Under the pieces are notes generated by a model. It was not told the DNA's origin and ran no database searches. It saw only the letters and a program-made list of their open reading frames with translations. From Dakarella massiliensis (GTDB lineage: Bacteria > Pseudomonadota > Gammaproteobacteria > Burkholderiales > Burkholderiaceae_F), in contig NZ_CVTY01000007.1 of the NCBI RefSeq assembly GCF_001182045.1, positions 558,001-622,000 on the forward strand: a stretch of DNA of 64,000 nucleotides. Reading direction: 5' to 3'. Positions 27,546-36,362 of this stretch are shown piece after piece; within the stretch, counting starts at the first letter, position 1, and every line of letters begins with the position of its first letter. The translations under genes were made by a program, and so were the position numbers.

Positions 27546-30287
27546 TCAGGCCTTCTCAACACGGATTGCGCACTTCTTGTAATCCGGTTCAAGAGAGAGC
27601 GGGCAGGTCGCGTCGAGGCAGAGCTGGTTCATCTGAACGTTCTCGTCAAAGAACGCAGCGAACGTGATGCCGCGGGTAACCGGCATACGGCCGCCGATGC
27701 AGGCCTTCGCGAACACCGTGGCGCGGCGGCTCGTGATCTTGATGCGATCGCCGTCCGCAATGCCGCGGGCCTTGGCGTCAGCCGCGTTCATGTAGAGCAT
27801 GCCTTCCGGCAGGGCCTTATGGAGCGCCGCGACACGGCCGGTCATCGAACCGGTGTGCCAATGCTCCATGAAGCGGCCCGTATCAAACCAGAGGTCGTAG
27901 TGCGAATCCGGCACTTCAACCGCTTCAGCGTACGGACGGAAGAAGATCTTCGCCTTGCCAGGCAGCGGCTTCGGGGTCTTATCCGTCACAGCATCGAGGT
28001 TGCCGGACGGAATCGCCTTCATCAGCGGACCGTAGAAGAGGAAGTCAGCGCCGTTGCAGAACAGGTCATACATGCCGTTGAAGCGGTAAGAAATGCTCTT
28101 GCCGTTGATGTAGGGCCAGACAATGCCGTGTCCCTTCACCACTTCATCGAAGTGAGCGATCTGGTGAGCGCCCTGCGTGAACTGCCAGTACTCTTCGTAC
28201 AGAGCCTTTTCCGGGAACCAGCCGTCACCAAGATCCTCAGCCGTGCCGCAGTGAACACCCTTATAGAGCGGATCCGGCCAGGCAACCTTCTTCGCGAAGG
28301 CATTGTGGAAGACCACATCGTAGAGCGAGGCCTCGGGGTCAATACCCATCGCCTTTGCCTTGTCGAGCACATTCGGGAGGGTCTTGCCGCCCGGCAGCTT
28401 CTGCTCGCACCAGCATTCCTTCACCTTGAAGCGCTTCGCGAATTCCAGCATCATCCAGACGTCAGACTTGGCTTCGCCCGGAGCCTGCACCATCTGAGAC
28501 CAGCCATTTGTACGGCGTTCGCCGTTGCCGTAAGCGCCCCACTTTTCGAAGATCATCGCGGCCGGCAGGATAAGGTCAGCCGCGTTCTTAGCGGAGAACG
28601 TCGGGTAGGCATCCGCCACCACGATGAAGTTCTCGGGCTTACGGGCAGCCTTCAGCCAGTGCGTGGCGTTCGGGAGGGACTGGAAGATGTTCACAACCTG
28701 CGTCCAGAGAACGCGCATCGAGCCGTCTTCAAGACCGCGGACCATCTTCATCGCGTCAAAGCCCACCTGGCCGTTCAGCGTGCCTTCAGGCAGACCCCAG
28801 ACCTTTTCAGCCTTGGCGCGGTGCGCGGGATTCGCAACCAGCATGTCAGACGGCAGACGGTGAGAGAACGTGCCGACTTCACGGCAGGTGCCGCAGGCAG
28901 AGGGCTGACCGGTGAGCGAGAACATGCTGCTGCCCGGCTTCGCCTGCTTGCCCATCAGAAGGTGGATGGCGTAGAGCTGCTCATTGATCCACGAGCCGCG
29001 CTGGTGCTGATTCGTGCCCATGCAGCCAGTCGACAGCACACGGTTCGCCTTGTCGCAGTAGACGTCCGCGAGCATCTTCAGCTTCTTAGCGAAGTCAGAG
29101 GTGGACTCGTCAGGATTGCCCTTCGCGACGCGGGAAACGAATTCGAGCGTATAGGGTTCAACACCCTTCTTGAAGTCTTCGATCGTGATCTGCCAGTGAT
29201 TGCCGGCGGGGCCGCCCGCATTCTTCTGCTCAACAGCTTCGCCCGGAGCCTTGCGCTGGGCGATAGCTTCGTCCTCAGAGAGGACCTTCTTCACCTGCTT
29301 CGCCTGGGTATCACGCTCAGCCGGATAGGCAAACTTCTCGGTCGGACGCATGCCGTAACCGATGTCGTACGGACCGGTCGCGAAGATGCAGTGCTTCTCG
29401 ATGAAGTCCTTGTCGTAGCAGCCGCGGTGCATGATTTCGCGAAGAATGTAGTTCGCGATCGCGAGGTCCGTGTTCGGCTTGAAGATGATATCGACGTCAG
29501 CAAAACGGGAGGAGAGCGTCGGGTGGGTCTGGATATTGAAGATCTTGTAATCCGGGTTCGCGCGCTTCGCGGCAACGATACGGTTCCAGAGCACCGGATG
29601 GGCTTCCGCGGGGTTGTTGCCCCAAAGCACCAGGTTCTGCGTGATTTCCAGATCGTGATAGCAGGCGGACGGCTCGTCAACACCGAAGGTCTGATACATA
29701 CCGACCACGGCGGAGGCCATGCACAGACGGGCGTTCGGGTCGATATTATTCGAACGGAAGCCAGCCTTCAGAAGTTTCACAACGGCGACGCCTTCCGGAA
29801 TCGTGTACTGACCGGAACCGAAAATGCCGACGCCGGTCGGGCCGAGTTCCTGATAAGCCTTGCGCCAGTGCTTCTCGAGCTCGTCAAACGCTTCCTTCCA
29901 GGACACAGGCTCAAACTTGCCGTTCTTATCGAACTTGCCGTTCGTACGGCGCATCAGGGGCTGCGTGAGACGGTCCTTGCCATAGATGATCTCGGAGTTG
30001 TAGTAGCCCTTCATGCAGGTGAGACCGCGATTCACTTCGCAGTCCGGATCACCCTTCGTGGCAACAATCTTGCCGTTCTTCGTGCCGACCAGGAGGCCGC
30101 AGCCCGTGCCGCAGAAACGGCACACGCCCTTCGTCCACTTGATGCCCTGCTCAGCGGCAGCGGCTTCATTCGCGGCAACAACAGTGATCGGGATACCTGC
30201 GATCTTGGCAGCGGAAGCTGCGACGCCAGCCTTCATCAGGCCGCGACGGCTCACGCGGACCGCAGAAACCGGGTTCTGGTTCTCCAT
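27546..30287 (-). CDS. napA: Periplasmic nitrate reductase catalytic subunit
   Basis: Reduces nitrate to nitrite at a bis-MGD molybdenum site in the periplasm. 913 residues. A twin-arginine signal (SRRGLMK, residues 13-19) precedes the [4Fe-4S] ligands Cys56, Cys59, Cys63 and Cys91. The molybdenum Cys is Cys189 in NARLCMASAVVG. An extra ~50-residue polar insert lies around residues 320-375 compared with the 828-residue E. coli protein; such larger NapA forms are known from Epsilonproteobacteria. AGGAG lies 6 bases before ATG 30287. The Tat signal implies folding in the cytoplasm with NapD, encoded just upstream. No napC, napG, napH or napF lies nearby. Confidence 0.96.
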   Translation of the reverse strand: MENQNPVSAVRVSRRGLMKAGVAASAAKIAGIPITVVAANEAAAAEQGIKWTKGVCRFCGTGCGLLVGTKNGKIVATKGDPDCEVNRGLTCMKGYYNSEIIYGKDRLTQPLMRRTNGKFDKNGKFEPVSWKEAFDELEKHWRKAYQELGPTGVGIFGSGQYTIPEGVAVVKLLKAGFRSNNIDPNARLCMASAVVGMYQTFGVDEPSACYHDLEITQNLVLWGNNPAEAHPVLWNRIVAAKRANPDYKIFNIQTHPTLSSRFADVDIIFKPNTDLAIANYILREIMHRGCYDKDFIEKHCIFATGPYDIGYGMRPTEKFAYPAERDTQAKQVKKVLSEDEAIAQRKAPGEAVEQKNAGGPAGNHWQITIEDFKKGVEPYTLEFVSRVAKGNPDESTSDFAKKLKMLADVYCDKANRVLSTGCMGTNQHQRGSWINEQLYAIHLLMGKQAKPGSSMFSLTGQPSACGTCREVGTFSHRLPSDMLVANPAHRAKAEKVWGLPEGTLNGQVGFDAMKMVRGLEDGSMRVLWTQVVNIFQSLPNATHWLKAARKPENFIVVADAYPTFSAKNAADLILPAAMIFEKWGAYGNGERRTNGWSQMVQAPGEAKSDVWMMLEFAKRFKVKECWCEQKLPGGKTLPNVLDKAKAMGIDPEASLYDVVFHNAFAKKVAWPDPLYKGVHCGTAEDLGDGWFPEKALYEEYWQFTQGAHQIAHFDEVVKGHGIVWPYINGKSISYRFNGMYDLFCNGADFLFYGPLMKAIPSGNLDAVTDKTPKPLPGKAKIFFRPYAEAVEVPDSHYDLWFDTGRFMEHWHTGSMTGRVAALHKALPEGMLYMNAADAKARGIADGDRIKITSRRATVFAKACIGGRMPVTRGITFAAFFDENVQMNQLCLDATCPLSLEPDYKKCAIRVEKA

Positions 30288-30443
30288 TTGCTTCTCCTCT
30301 TTATACCCCGCAGAGCGGCTTATTAAGTGTGTGCCGCTTTCTGTCGGGTGGCGTCCGCCGGCGAATGCTGCAGGAGTCTCCCGAACTCCTATTTCCCCGG
30401 GTTTCAGCCGTTGATAAAACTGCTTTAAATACTGCTTTGTAAA

Positions 30444-30689
30444 TTACTGTTGTTCTTCTTCCGTATCTTCCAGGTTCGCGACCAGAGAGACATTCTGGAT
30501 GCCGGGAAGCGTGATCAGGTCCTTGAAGAGATCCGCCTCGCTCTGAATCGTTTCACCTTCAATCACGGCAATAAAGAGTTCGGCGTCAGGATCACGGTGA
30601 TAAATCTCGAGTCCCTTGCCTTCCACGCTTTGCACGGCCTTCTCCAGTTCTCCCGGATTTGCCGTGACGAGTACGCCTGAATAAAACAT
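30444..30689 (-). CDS. napD: NapD chaperone for NapA
   Basis: Small cytoplasmic chaperone that binds the NapA twin-arginine signal until the cofactor is loaded. About 81 residues. The ferredoxin-like core FYSGVLVTANPG ... ELFIAVIEGET ... LPGIQNVSLVANLED and the acidic tail EDTEEEQQ match NapD. ATG 30689 is preferred to a GTG at 30722; the AAGGA site is 12 bases from the ATG, slightly long. It is first in napD-napA-napB; 156 bases separate it from napA, and I saw no gene in that gap. Confidence 0.9.
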   Translation of the reverse strand: MFYSGVLVTANPGELEKAVQSVEGKGLEIYHRDPDAELFIAVIEGETIQSEADLFKDLITLPGIQNVSLVANLEDTEEEQQ

Positions 30690-31030
30690 CTTTCTTTTGT
30701 TTCCTTCGTGTGAGATGAACACATCCGGCAGCCTGTTTTCCCCGAGTGAAACCGAGGTGCTGCCGCAGGGAAACTCTCCTGACAGAGCCCTTGCCCGGGC
30801 TCTACCCCGTAGTGAGGAGCTTCCTTAGCGCTGCGGACTTAAGCCGGCAGTCCTAAACAGACTCCCTACGGTAGGTTTATGAAAACTGTATTTTAAAGAC
30901 AGGAATACTCCCTGAGTAGTCTCTCAGGGATTTCACTGAATCGTATCGAAATTTATACTTTCTACCCTATATAGCTATCACAGTTAGGTTTTGGGATTAA
31001 AGTCTTATATATCCCTTTATTCAATTTATT
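30690..31030 (-). other. Long structured leader upstream of napD
   Basis: No gene is seen in this stretch. On the minus strand it has three clear hairpins: 30909-30930 (TCCCTGAG with CTCAGGGA), 30784-30803 (AGAGCCC with GGGCTCT) and 30726-30775 (CGGCAGC with GCTGCCG, with a nested CCTCG/CGGGG helix), the last ending about 37 bases before the napD ATG. The distal half is AT-rich. If the promoter at 30996-31024 is right, the leader is about 300 bases, long enough for an RNA regulatory element. I could not match it to a riboswitch consensus from memory. Confidence 0.5.
30996..31024 (-). promoter_or_regulatory. Candidate nap promoter
   Basis: Read on the minus strand, TTGAAT (31024-31019), a 17-base spacer and TTTAAT (31001-30996) resemble a sigma-70 promoter in the AT-rich part of the leader. 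Other AT-rich hexamers nearby (TATAAA around 30953) could serve instead. Confidence 0.45.
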
Positions 31031-31042
31031 CATAGCGTTAAT

Positions 31043-31068
31043 AAAAAAGGAGCCCCGAAGGACTCCTT
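31043..31068 (-). terminator. Rho-independent terminator of polA
   Basis: On the minus strand AAGGAG pairs with CTCCTT around TCCTTCGGGG (which can itself form CC/GG pairs) and runs into TTTTTT, 19 bases past the polA stop. Confidence 0.9.
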
Positions 31069-31086
31069 TCTCCGGATCTATCCGGT

Positions 31087-33900
31087 CTAATGAGCCGCCT
31101 CCCAATTCTCACCTACGCCGACCGACGCAATGAGAGGGACACGAAGTGTTGCAACTCCGTCCATAATTTCGGGAAGTTTCTCTTTCACGGTCTCCACCTC
31201 ATCCTCCGGCACTTCGAGGACGAGTTCATCATGCACCTGCAGCACCATGCGGCTCTTAAGACCGGAGGTTTCGAGCCACTTCTCAACCGCCACCATAGCC
31301 ATCTTGATGAGATCAGCGGCCGTCCCCTGCATCGGAGCGTTAATGGCCTGACGTTCCGCGCCGGCCCGGACCGCGGCGCGTGAGCTCGTGATATCCGGAA
31401 GCCAGAGGCGACGCCCGAAAGCCGTTTCCACGTATCCGCGTTCATGGGCGAGCTTCCGGGTTTTTTCCATATACTCACGAACTTTCGGGTAACGCGTGAA
31501 GTACTGATCGATATAGCCCGCGGCCTCGCCCCGGCTGACACCGAGATTCTGCGCAAGACCAAACGCGCTCATCCCATAGATCAGGCCGAAGTTGATGACT
31601 TTCGCCATCCGGCGCTGATCCGGCGTAACAGCGTCCGGCGCGACACCGAAAACTTCTGAAGCTGTGGCGCGGTGCACATCCATCCCGTGCCGGAAAGCCG
31701 AAATCAGTCCCGGATCTTCGGAAATATGCGCCATGATCCGAAGCTCGATCTGGGAATAGTCGGCAGAAATGATTTTGCAGCCCTTCGGAGCGATGAAAGC
31801 CTCACGCACCTTGCGCCCTTCCTCAGTCCGGACCGGAATGTTCTGCAGATTCGGGTCCGAAGACGCCAGCCGTCCGGTTACCGCCGTAGCCTGTCCGAAC
31901 GTGGTGTGCACCCGGCCGTCTCCCTCGAACACCATCTTCGGGAGCTTATCGGTATAGGTGCTCTTCAGTTTGCTGAGAGCTCGGTACTCAAGAATCGTCT
32001 TCGGAAGCGGATAAGTGAGCGCAAGTTCGGAAAGAACATCCTCTCCCGTTGAATATCCGCCGGAGGCGGTTTTCTTACCAGCCGGAATCGCAAGCTTCTC
32101 GAAAAGGATGTGAGAGAGCTGCTTAGGCGACCCGAGATTAAATTTTTCTCCCGCCTCGCTCCAGGCTTTCTCTTCAAGCTTCTCGATCTCTTCACCCAGC
32201 GCCTCGCTCTGACGGTGGAGCAGCTCTGTGTCGATCAGCGTTCCGGTCCGCTCCATACGGAAGAGTACACGCTCGGTCGGAAGCTCGATCTCTTCATAAA
32301 TACTCGTAAGCTTCTGCCCCGGGTCTTCCGCAAGCTTCATTGTGAAGCGGGCGTGAAGCCCACGGATCGCGGCCGCCTGCTCGACGCCGCACCGGGCTGC
32401 CTTTTCGGGTTCCACTTCGTGAGTCGCCTTTTTCGACGCGCCTTTTCCAAACACCTCTTCGGTTCCCGGAATATCGCGGTGCAGCCAGCGAAGGCTCAGA
32501 CGCTCAAGCTCATGGCGGTTATGCGATTCAAGCACATAATCCTCAAGCCTCGTGTCATCGAGCCGGCCGGCTCCGGGGGCGAGAAGACGGATCCCTTCAT
32601 TCGCCATCACGTGAAGCATAAATTTGGCGCTGTGCGCGACTTTCCTCGCCTTTCCCTCAAGCCAGGGCTTCAGCCCCTCAATCACCGCCTGCTGCTCAGG
32701 AGTCCGAATTCCGGACTCGCCTGTCAGCGGCACGTACCAGCTCCCCGCGGGGCCCGCGCTGATCGCGAGACCCGTCAGACGGGCTCGGAGCGGCTCCGTG
32801 CTGTCCGTAAAAATCTGCAGCCCCGCAGGAATCACCGAATTCTCCGCGGCAGAGAGCGCTTCAAGCGCTTCGCCGAGTGTCGGCTGATCCACGATCAGCT
32901 TATAGGCGACCGGATCCTCTGCGGACGTCGGTGTGAGCGGCATCAGATCCGAATCCACCTTCGGGGGAAGCGCCGCGAAGAGATCCATCTGAGCGCCAGG
33001 CTGCGGTCCCTCTTCGCCCGGCTTCTTCACTGCCCGCGCGAGCTGCTTCTTCGCTCGGCTTCCGCCTGTCTTCATTTCCCAGCGGCGGTAGAGCGCCTCA
33101 AGCGTCTCCTCATCCGGATCCCGGATCACGAGATCCGCCTCTGTCTTCACTTCCGGAATTTCGACCGCGGTCCGGATGGTGACGAGATCCCGAGCCTTCT
33201 CGAGGAACGGGAGCCCCTCCCGCAGGTATTCGCCGATCTTCCCCTTCACTTCAGAGGCGTGCTCGCGGACACCGTCAAGACTCCCGTACTCAGAGATCCA
33301 CTTCGCCGCGGTCTTCGGGCCGCACTTATTGATTCCGGGAACGTTATCGACCTTGTCTCCCATGAGCGCGAGGTAATCAATGATCCGGGAGGGAGGAACG
33401 CCGAATTTCGCGGTGACACCCGCTTCATCGAGCACCTCGTGGCTCATCGTATTGATCGTCACGATTTCGCCATCCTCAACGAGCTGATTGAGATCCTTGT
33501 CGCCGGTCGCGATAAAGCTCTTGATGCCGCAGGCCTTCGCCCGGGTGGCGAGAGTTCCGATCACGTCATCCGCCTCAACGCCCTCCTGAACGATGAGCTT
33601 CCAGCCCATCGCCACGACAAACTCCTGAATCGGGCGGATCTGGCTCGCGAGATCATCCGGCATCGGCGGGCGGTTGGCTTTGTATTCCGGAAAGATATCG
33701 GATCGGAACGTCTTCCCCTTCGCGTCAAAAACACAGACGCCGAAATCCGGTTTCACGATCGCCCGCACGGCTCCCAGCATTGAGACGAAACCCTTGATAG
33801 CCCCTGTCGGCTCTCCGGCACTGGTTCTGAGATCGGGCAGCGCGTGAAACGCCCGGAAAAGGTAATTCGATCCGTCTATTAATAGCAGCGTCTGTGACAT
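31087..33900 (-). CDS. polA: DNA polymerase I with degenerate proofreading domain
   Basis: Fills gaps and removes RNA primers in replication and repair. 937 residues, normal length. The 5' nuclease (residues 1-~290) is intact, with LLIDGSN, EADDVIGTLA and GDKDLNQ. The polymerase (about 530-937) has DYSQIELR (Asp714), RRMAKVINFGLIYG and VHDEL. The middle 3'-5' exonuclease region (about 330-520) keeps length and fold-like pattern, but every metal ligand is replaced: by eye against E. coli, Asp355 is Gln362, Glu357 is Phe364, Asp424 is Met428, Asp501 is Gln508, and Tyr497 is Cys504. It should therefore lack proofreading. A hairpin AAACGGG/CCCGTTT (33954-33970) lies in its upstream region. Confidence 0.97.
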   Translation of the reverse strand: MSQTLLLIDGSNYLFRAFHALPDLRTSAGEPTGAIKGFVSMLGAVRAIVKPDFGVCVFDAKGKTFRSDIFPEYKANRPPMPDDLASQIRPIQEFVVAMGWKLIVQEGVEADDVIGTLATRAKACGIKSFIATGDKDLNQLVEDGEIVTINTMSHEVLDEAGVTAKFGVPPSRIIDYLALMGDKVDNVPGINKCGPKTAAKWISEYGSLDGVREHASEVKGKIGEYLREGLPFLEKARDLVTIRTAVEIPEVKTEADLVIRDPDEETLEALYRRWEMKTGGSRAKKQLARAVKKPGEEGPQPGAQMDLFAALPPKVDSDLMPLTPTSAEDPVAYKLIVDQPTLGEALEALSAAENSVIPAGLQIFTDSTEPLRARLTGLAISAGPAGSWYVPLTGESGIRTPEQQAVIEGLKPWLEGKARKVAHSAKFMLHVMANEGIRLLAPGAGRLDDTRLEDYVLESHNRHELERLSLRWLHRDIPGTEEVFGKGASKKATHEVEPEKAARCGVEQAAAIRGLHARFTMKLAEDPGQKLTSIYEEIELPTERVLFRMERTGTLIDTELLHRQSEALGEEIEKLEEKAWSEAGEKFNLGSPKQLSHILFEKLAIPAGKKTASGGYSTGEDVLSELALTYPLPKTILEYRALSKLKSTYTDKLPKMVFEGDGRVHTTFGQATAVTGRLASSDPNLQNIPVRTEEGRKVREAFIAPKGCKIISADYSQIELRIMAHISEDPGLISAFRHGMDVHRATASEVFGVAPDAVTPDQRRMAKVINFGLIYGMSAFGLAQNLGVSRGEAAGYIDQYFTRYPKVREYMEKTRKLAHERGYVETAFGRRLWLPDITSSRAAVRAGAERQAINAPMQGTAADLIKMAMVAVEKWLETSGLKSRMVLQVHDELVLEVPEDEVETVKEKLPEIMDGVATLRVPLIASVGVGENWEAAH

Positions 33901-34124
33901 GGTCTGTTCCTGTGAAACGGGACTCCCTGAAGATGGCGTCCGGGAACAACTCTAAACGGGTTTCCCGTTTTCTGCATTGCCTCGCCACGAAAAAGGTCAT
34001 CCGGCTCTGTCATACCCCGTGGAGCATGGCACAATAATCCTAAAAGCCGCGCACTATGCGGCGCACGAACAGCCGAGTTCCCCATTGGGCCCCCGGTGCA
34101 TTTCAAACCCCAAGGAGGGATTTC

Positions 34125-34517
34125 ATGCTTAAACAATTTGCCCTTGCGGTTATCGCATCCGCCGCTATCGCTCTTCCAGCGATCGCGGCTCCGGCCACTC
34201 CCGCCCCCTCCGCGGATGCCGCGGCCAAAGCCGCGAATCCCGAGGACGCTAACCCTCTGCTTCCGACGAAAGCCGATATGGAAAAGGCCCGCGCTGAGCA
34301 CGAGGCTGGCAAGGCTCCTGAGCCCCCTGCCAAAAACACTACCATTCAGCAGGTACGTGATCAGAATAACCGCGTGGTCGAGTACATCGTGACGCCGGGT
34401 TCCACTCATATCCCGTATACGATTGAGAACCGTTCGGAACGTCCCGCTGACGACACGCCGGGCGGCAATCCGAAGAGCACCACCGGTACGACCCGTCAGA
34501 TTCATTTCGGCTGGTAG
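34125..34517 (+). CDS. Exported DUF2782-type protein
   Basis: 130 residues with a signal peptide (about residues 1-22), an Ala/Pro-rich linker (23-75) and a C-terminal domain of about 50 residues (VRDQNNRVVEYIVTPGSTHIPYTIENR) typical of DUF2782. Function unknown. ATG 34125 has an excellent AAGGAGG 6 bases upstream. It lies between polA (divergent) and thrB (25 bases downstream), the conserved Betaproteobacterial position of this family, so it is probably cotranscribed with thrB and the next gene. Confidence 0.8.
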   Translation: MLKQFALAVIASAAIALPAIAAPATPAPSADAAAKAANPEDANPLLPTKADMEKARAEHEAGKAPEPPAKNTTIQQVRDQNNRVVEYIVTPGSTHIPYTIENRSERPADDTPGGNPKSTTGTTRQIHFGW

Positions 34518-34541
34518 CCGCCTCTTTCACGGACAGACATC

Positions 34542-35525
34542 ATGGCTGTATTTACTACCGTTCCTGAAATCTCCGCGAAAGACTTTATTTCGCGCTGGCC
34601 GGCCGGCGCTTTCCGCTCGATCACGCCGATCGCCTCCGGTATCGAAAACACGAATTACTTCGTCGATACGGACACCGGCCGCTGGGTGCTGACGATCTTC
34701 GAGAAGCTCACGGATAAGACGCTCCCCTTTTATCTCTCGCTGATGGAGCACCTTGGAGAAAAAGGCTGCGCGGTCGCGCGCCCTCTCCGGACGAAGAACG
34801 GCGACCTTTTCGATCACTATGACGGAAAGCCCGCTATTCTCACGAACCGCCTGCCGGGAGAAGACGGCCGGGAAGTCACGGCTCCGACCTGTGCCTCAAT
34901 GGGCGAAACGCTTGCCCGCATGCATCTCGCGGTTCAGGACTTCAAGCTCTGGCAGGAGAACCCCCGGGGTCTCGCCTGGTGGATAGAAACCATTCCGAGA
35001 ATTCTTCCCATTGTGCCGGCCGACATCCGAAGCGGTCTCGCCCACGAGCTTCAGGCCCAGATCGCCCTTCAGGGAGGAGAGGCCTGGAAAGCGCTTCCCG
35101 CCGGAGCCTGCCACTCAGATCTCTTCCGCAATAACGCGAAAGTCTCCGATATCGGTACCGGGCACGAACGGGTAACCGGGGTTTTCGATTTCTTCTTCGC
35201 GGGCTGTGTCCCCTTCATTTATGACCTCGCGGTCACGATGAACGACTGGTGCACCGATATGAAGACCGGGGAATTCATTCCGGAACGCGAAAAGGCGTTT
35301 CTCGACGCATACGCTTTCGTGCGTCCCCTCTCGGGACTCGAAAAGCAGATGTGGCGCGGGGTGCTTTGCGCCGCGGCATTCCGCTTCTGGGTGAGCCGTC
35401 TTTCTGACTTCTATGAACCGCGGGACGCCGCGCTTCTGAAGCCTCACGACCCGGAAGAGTTCCGCCGTATTCTCGTGAACCGCCAGGTCTGTGATCTGTA
35501 CTGGCCTGAAGCCTCGACCGACTGA
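34542..35525 (+). CDS. thrB: Homoserine kinase (choline-kinase fold type)
   Basis: Phosphorylates homoserine in threonine synthesis. 327 residues. This is the APH/choline-kinase-fold type found in Beta- and some Alpha- and Gammaproteobacteria, not the GHMP type. The catalytic loop ACHSDLFRNN and the metal-binding FDFFFAG segment (DFG equivalent) are visible; the N-terminal GIENTNYFV loop binds ATP. Neighbouring DUF2782 and polA support the call. Aspartate-family partners asd and lysC are elsewhere in the window. Confidence 0.95.
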   Translation: MAVFTTVPEISAKDFISRWPAGAFRSITPIASGIENTNYFVDTDTGRWVLTIFEKLTDKTLPFYLSLMEHLGEKGCAVARPLRTKNGDLFDHYDGKPAILTNRLPGEDGREVTAPTCASMGETLARMHLAVQDFKLWQENPRGLAWWIETIPRILPIVPADIRSGLAHELQAQIALQGGEAWKALPAGACHSDLFRNNAKVSDIGTGHERVTGVFDFFFAGCVPFIYDLAVTMNDWCTDMKTGEFIPEREKAFLDAYAFVRPLSGLEKQMWRGVLCAAAFRFWVSRLSDFYEPRDAALLKPHDPEEFRRILVNRQVCDLYWPEASTD

Positions 35526-35529
35526 GCCC

Positions 35530-36336
35530 ATGAGACTATTTGAACAAATCCGACTCGGCACGGGCTGGTTCCGCGACAGTCTGAAAACTGTCAGGCTGCA
35601 GCCCCTGTCCTTCACTGCTGTTGTCATCGCCTACGCTGGCATCATGGGGCTCCTCGGCCTGATCCCAATCGTAGGCATTGTGTTCGCGGGGTTCTTCTGG
35701 CCGTTCGGCACCATCATGATTGCCGGGGCGGGCCGCGACACGCTCTCGGGGAAAATTCCGAGCACGCGGCCGCTCGCCGAATCCTTCGCCAAACCGGATA
35801 CGCGCCTGCGTCTCGTCCGGGCCGGCATTCTTTACTCGATCGTTCTTGTCACGGCAGCCGCGATCTGGCAGTTCCTCGGCGCGGATGAAATCGCGCAGTG
35901 GCAGATCACGAAAGATGACCGCGTGGTCTGGAGCTCCGCGCTTCAGCATATTCCGTACGGGGCCATCATCGCCTCCACGGCTTTCTACATTCCGTGCATG
36001 ATGGCAATGTGGTTCACGCCGCTCCTCATCTATCTGAAGAATATGACGATCGGAAAGGCGCTTTTTTATTCGTTCACCGGCTGCCTCACCAATCTCGCGG
36101 CCGTGATCACAGCGCTCTTCCTTGCCTTCTTCACTTTCTCCGTGATGATCGGCTGCGCCTCGGTGCTGCTCGGTGTCATGGGAGCCGGATCCATCGCGAT
36201 CTTTGTTCTCCTCCCGGTCACACTCCTCGGAACGGCAATTTTTTACGGTACCTACTACCCGATGTGGCGCTCTGTCTTCAGTGAGGTGTCTCACAGCGAC
36301 ACCGCGCCTGACTATGAGATGCCCAGGCGGGTCTGA
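35530..36336 (+). CDS. BPSS1780-type membrane protein
   Basis: About 268 residues with six predicted membrane helices and polar ends. The length, topology and place next to thrB fit the BPSS1780 family of Betaproteobacterial inner-membrane proteins of unknown function. ATG 35530 lies 4 bases after the thrB stop; an upstream in-frame start at 35491 would overlap thrB. Substrate and role cannot be inferred. The family name is from memory, so the label is moderate while the membrane-protein call is firm. Confidence 0.75.
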   Translation: MRLFEQIRLGTGWFRDSLKTVRLQPLSFTAVVIAYAGIMGLLGLIPIVGIVFAGFFWPFGTIMIAGAGRDTLSGKIPSTRPLAESFAKPDTRLRLVRAGILYSIVLVTAAAIWQFLGADEIAQWQITKDDRVVWSSALQHIPYGAIIASTAFYIPCMMAMWFTPLLIYLKNMTIGKALFYSFTGCLTNLAAVITALFLAFFTFSVMIGCASVLLGVMGAGSIAIFVLLPVTLLGTAIFYGTYYPMWRSVFSEVSHSDTAPDYEMPRRV

Positions 36337-36362
36337 TTCCGGCAATCTTCTGGAGATCATCC

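Noticed and set aside
27819..30326. An 835-codon open frame antisense to napA
   Set aside because: It mirrors napA exactly; GC-rich, codon-biased genes leave long stop-free antisense frames. Its product is Arg/His-rich and matches no family, while napA has all cofactor motifs.
30723..30900. Moco, cobalamin or FMN riboswitch before napD
   Set aside because: Hairpins are present, but I could not match the conserved loop sequences of these elements from memory, so it is reported only as a structured leader.
30723..31030. FNR, CRP or NarL/NarP sites in the nap leader
   Set aside because: I found only half-sites (for example TGTGATAG) and mismatched heptamers; none is convincing. A scan with proper matrices would be needed.
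32110..33783. A 557-codon open frame antisense to polA
   Set aside because: Same antisense artefact; the polA reading frame carries the conserved nuclease and polymerase motifs.
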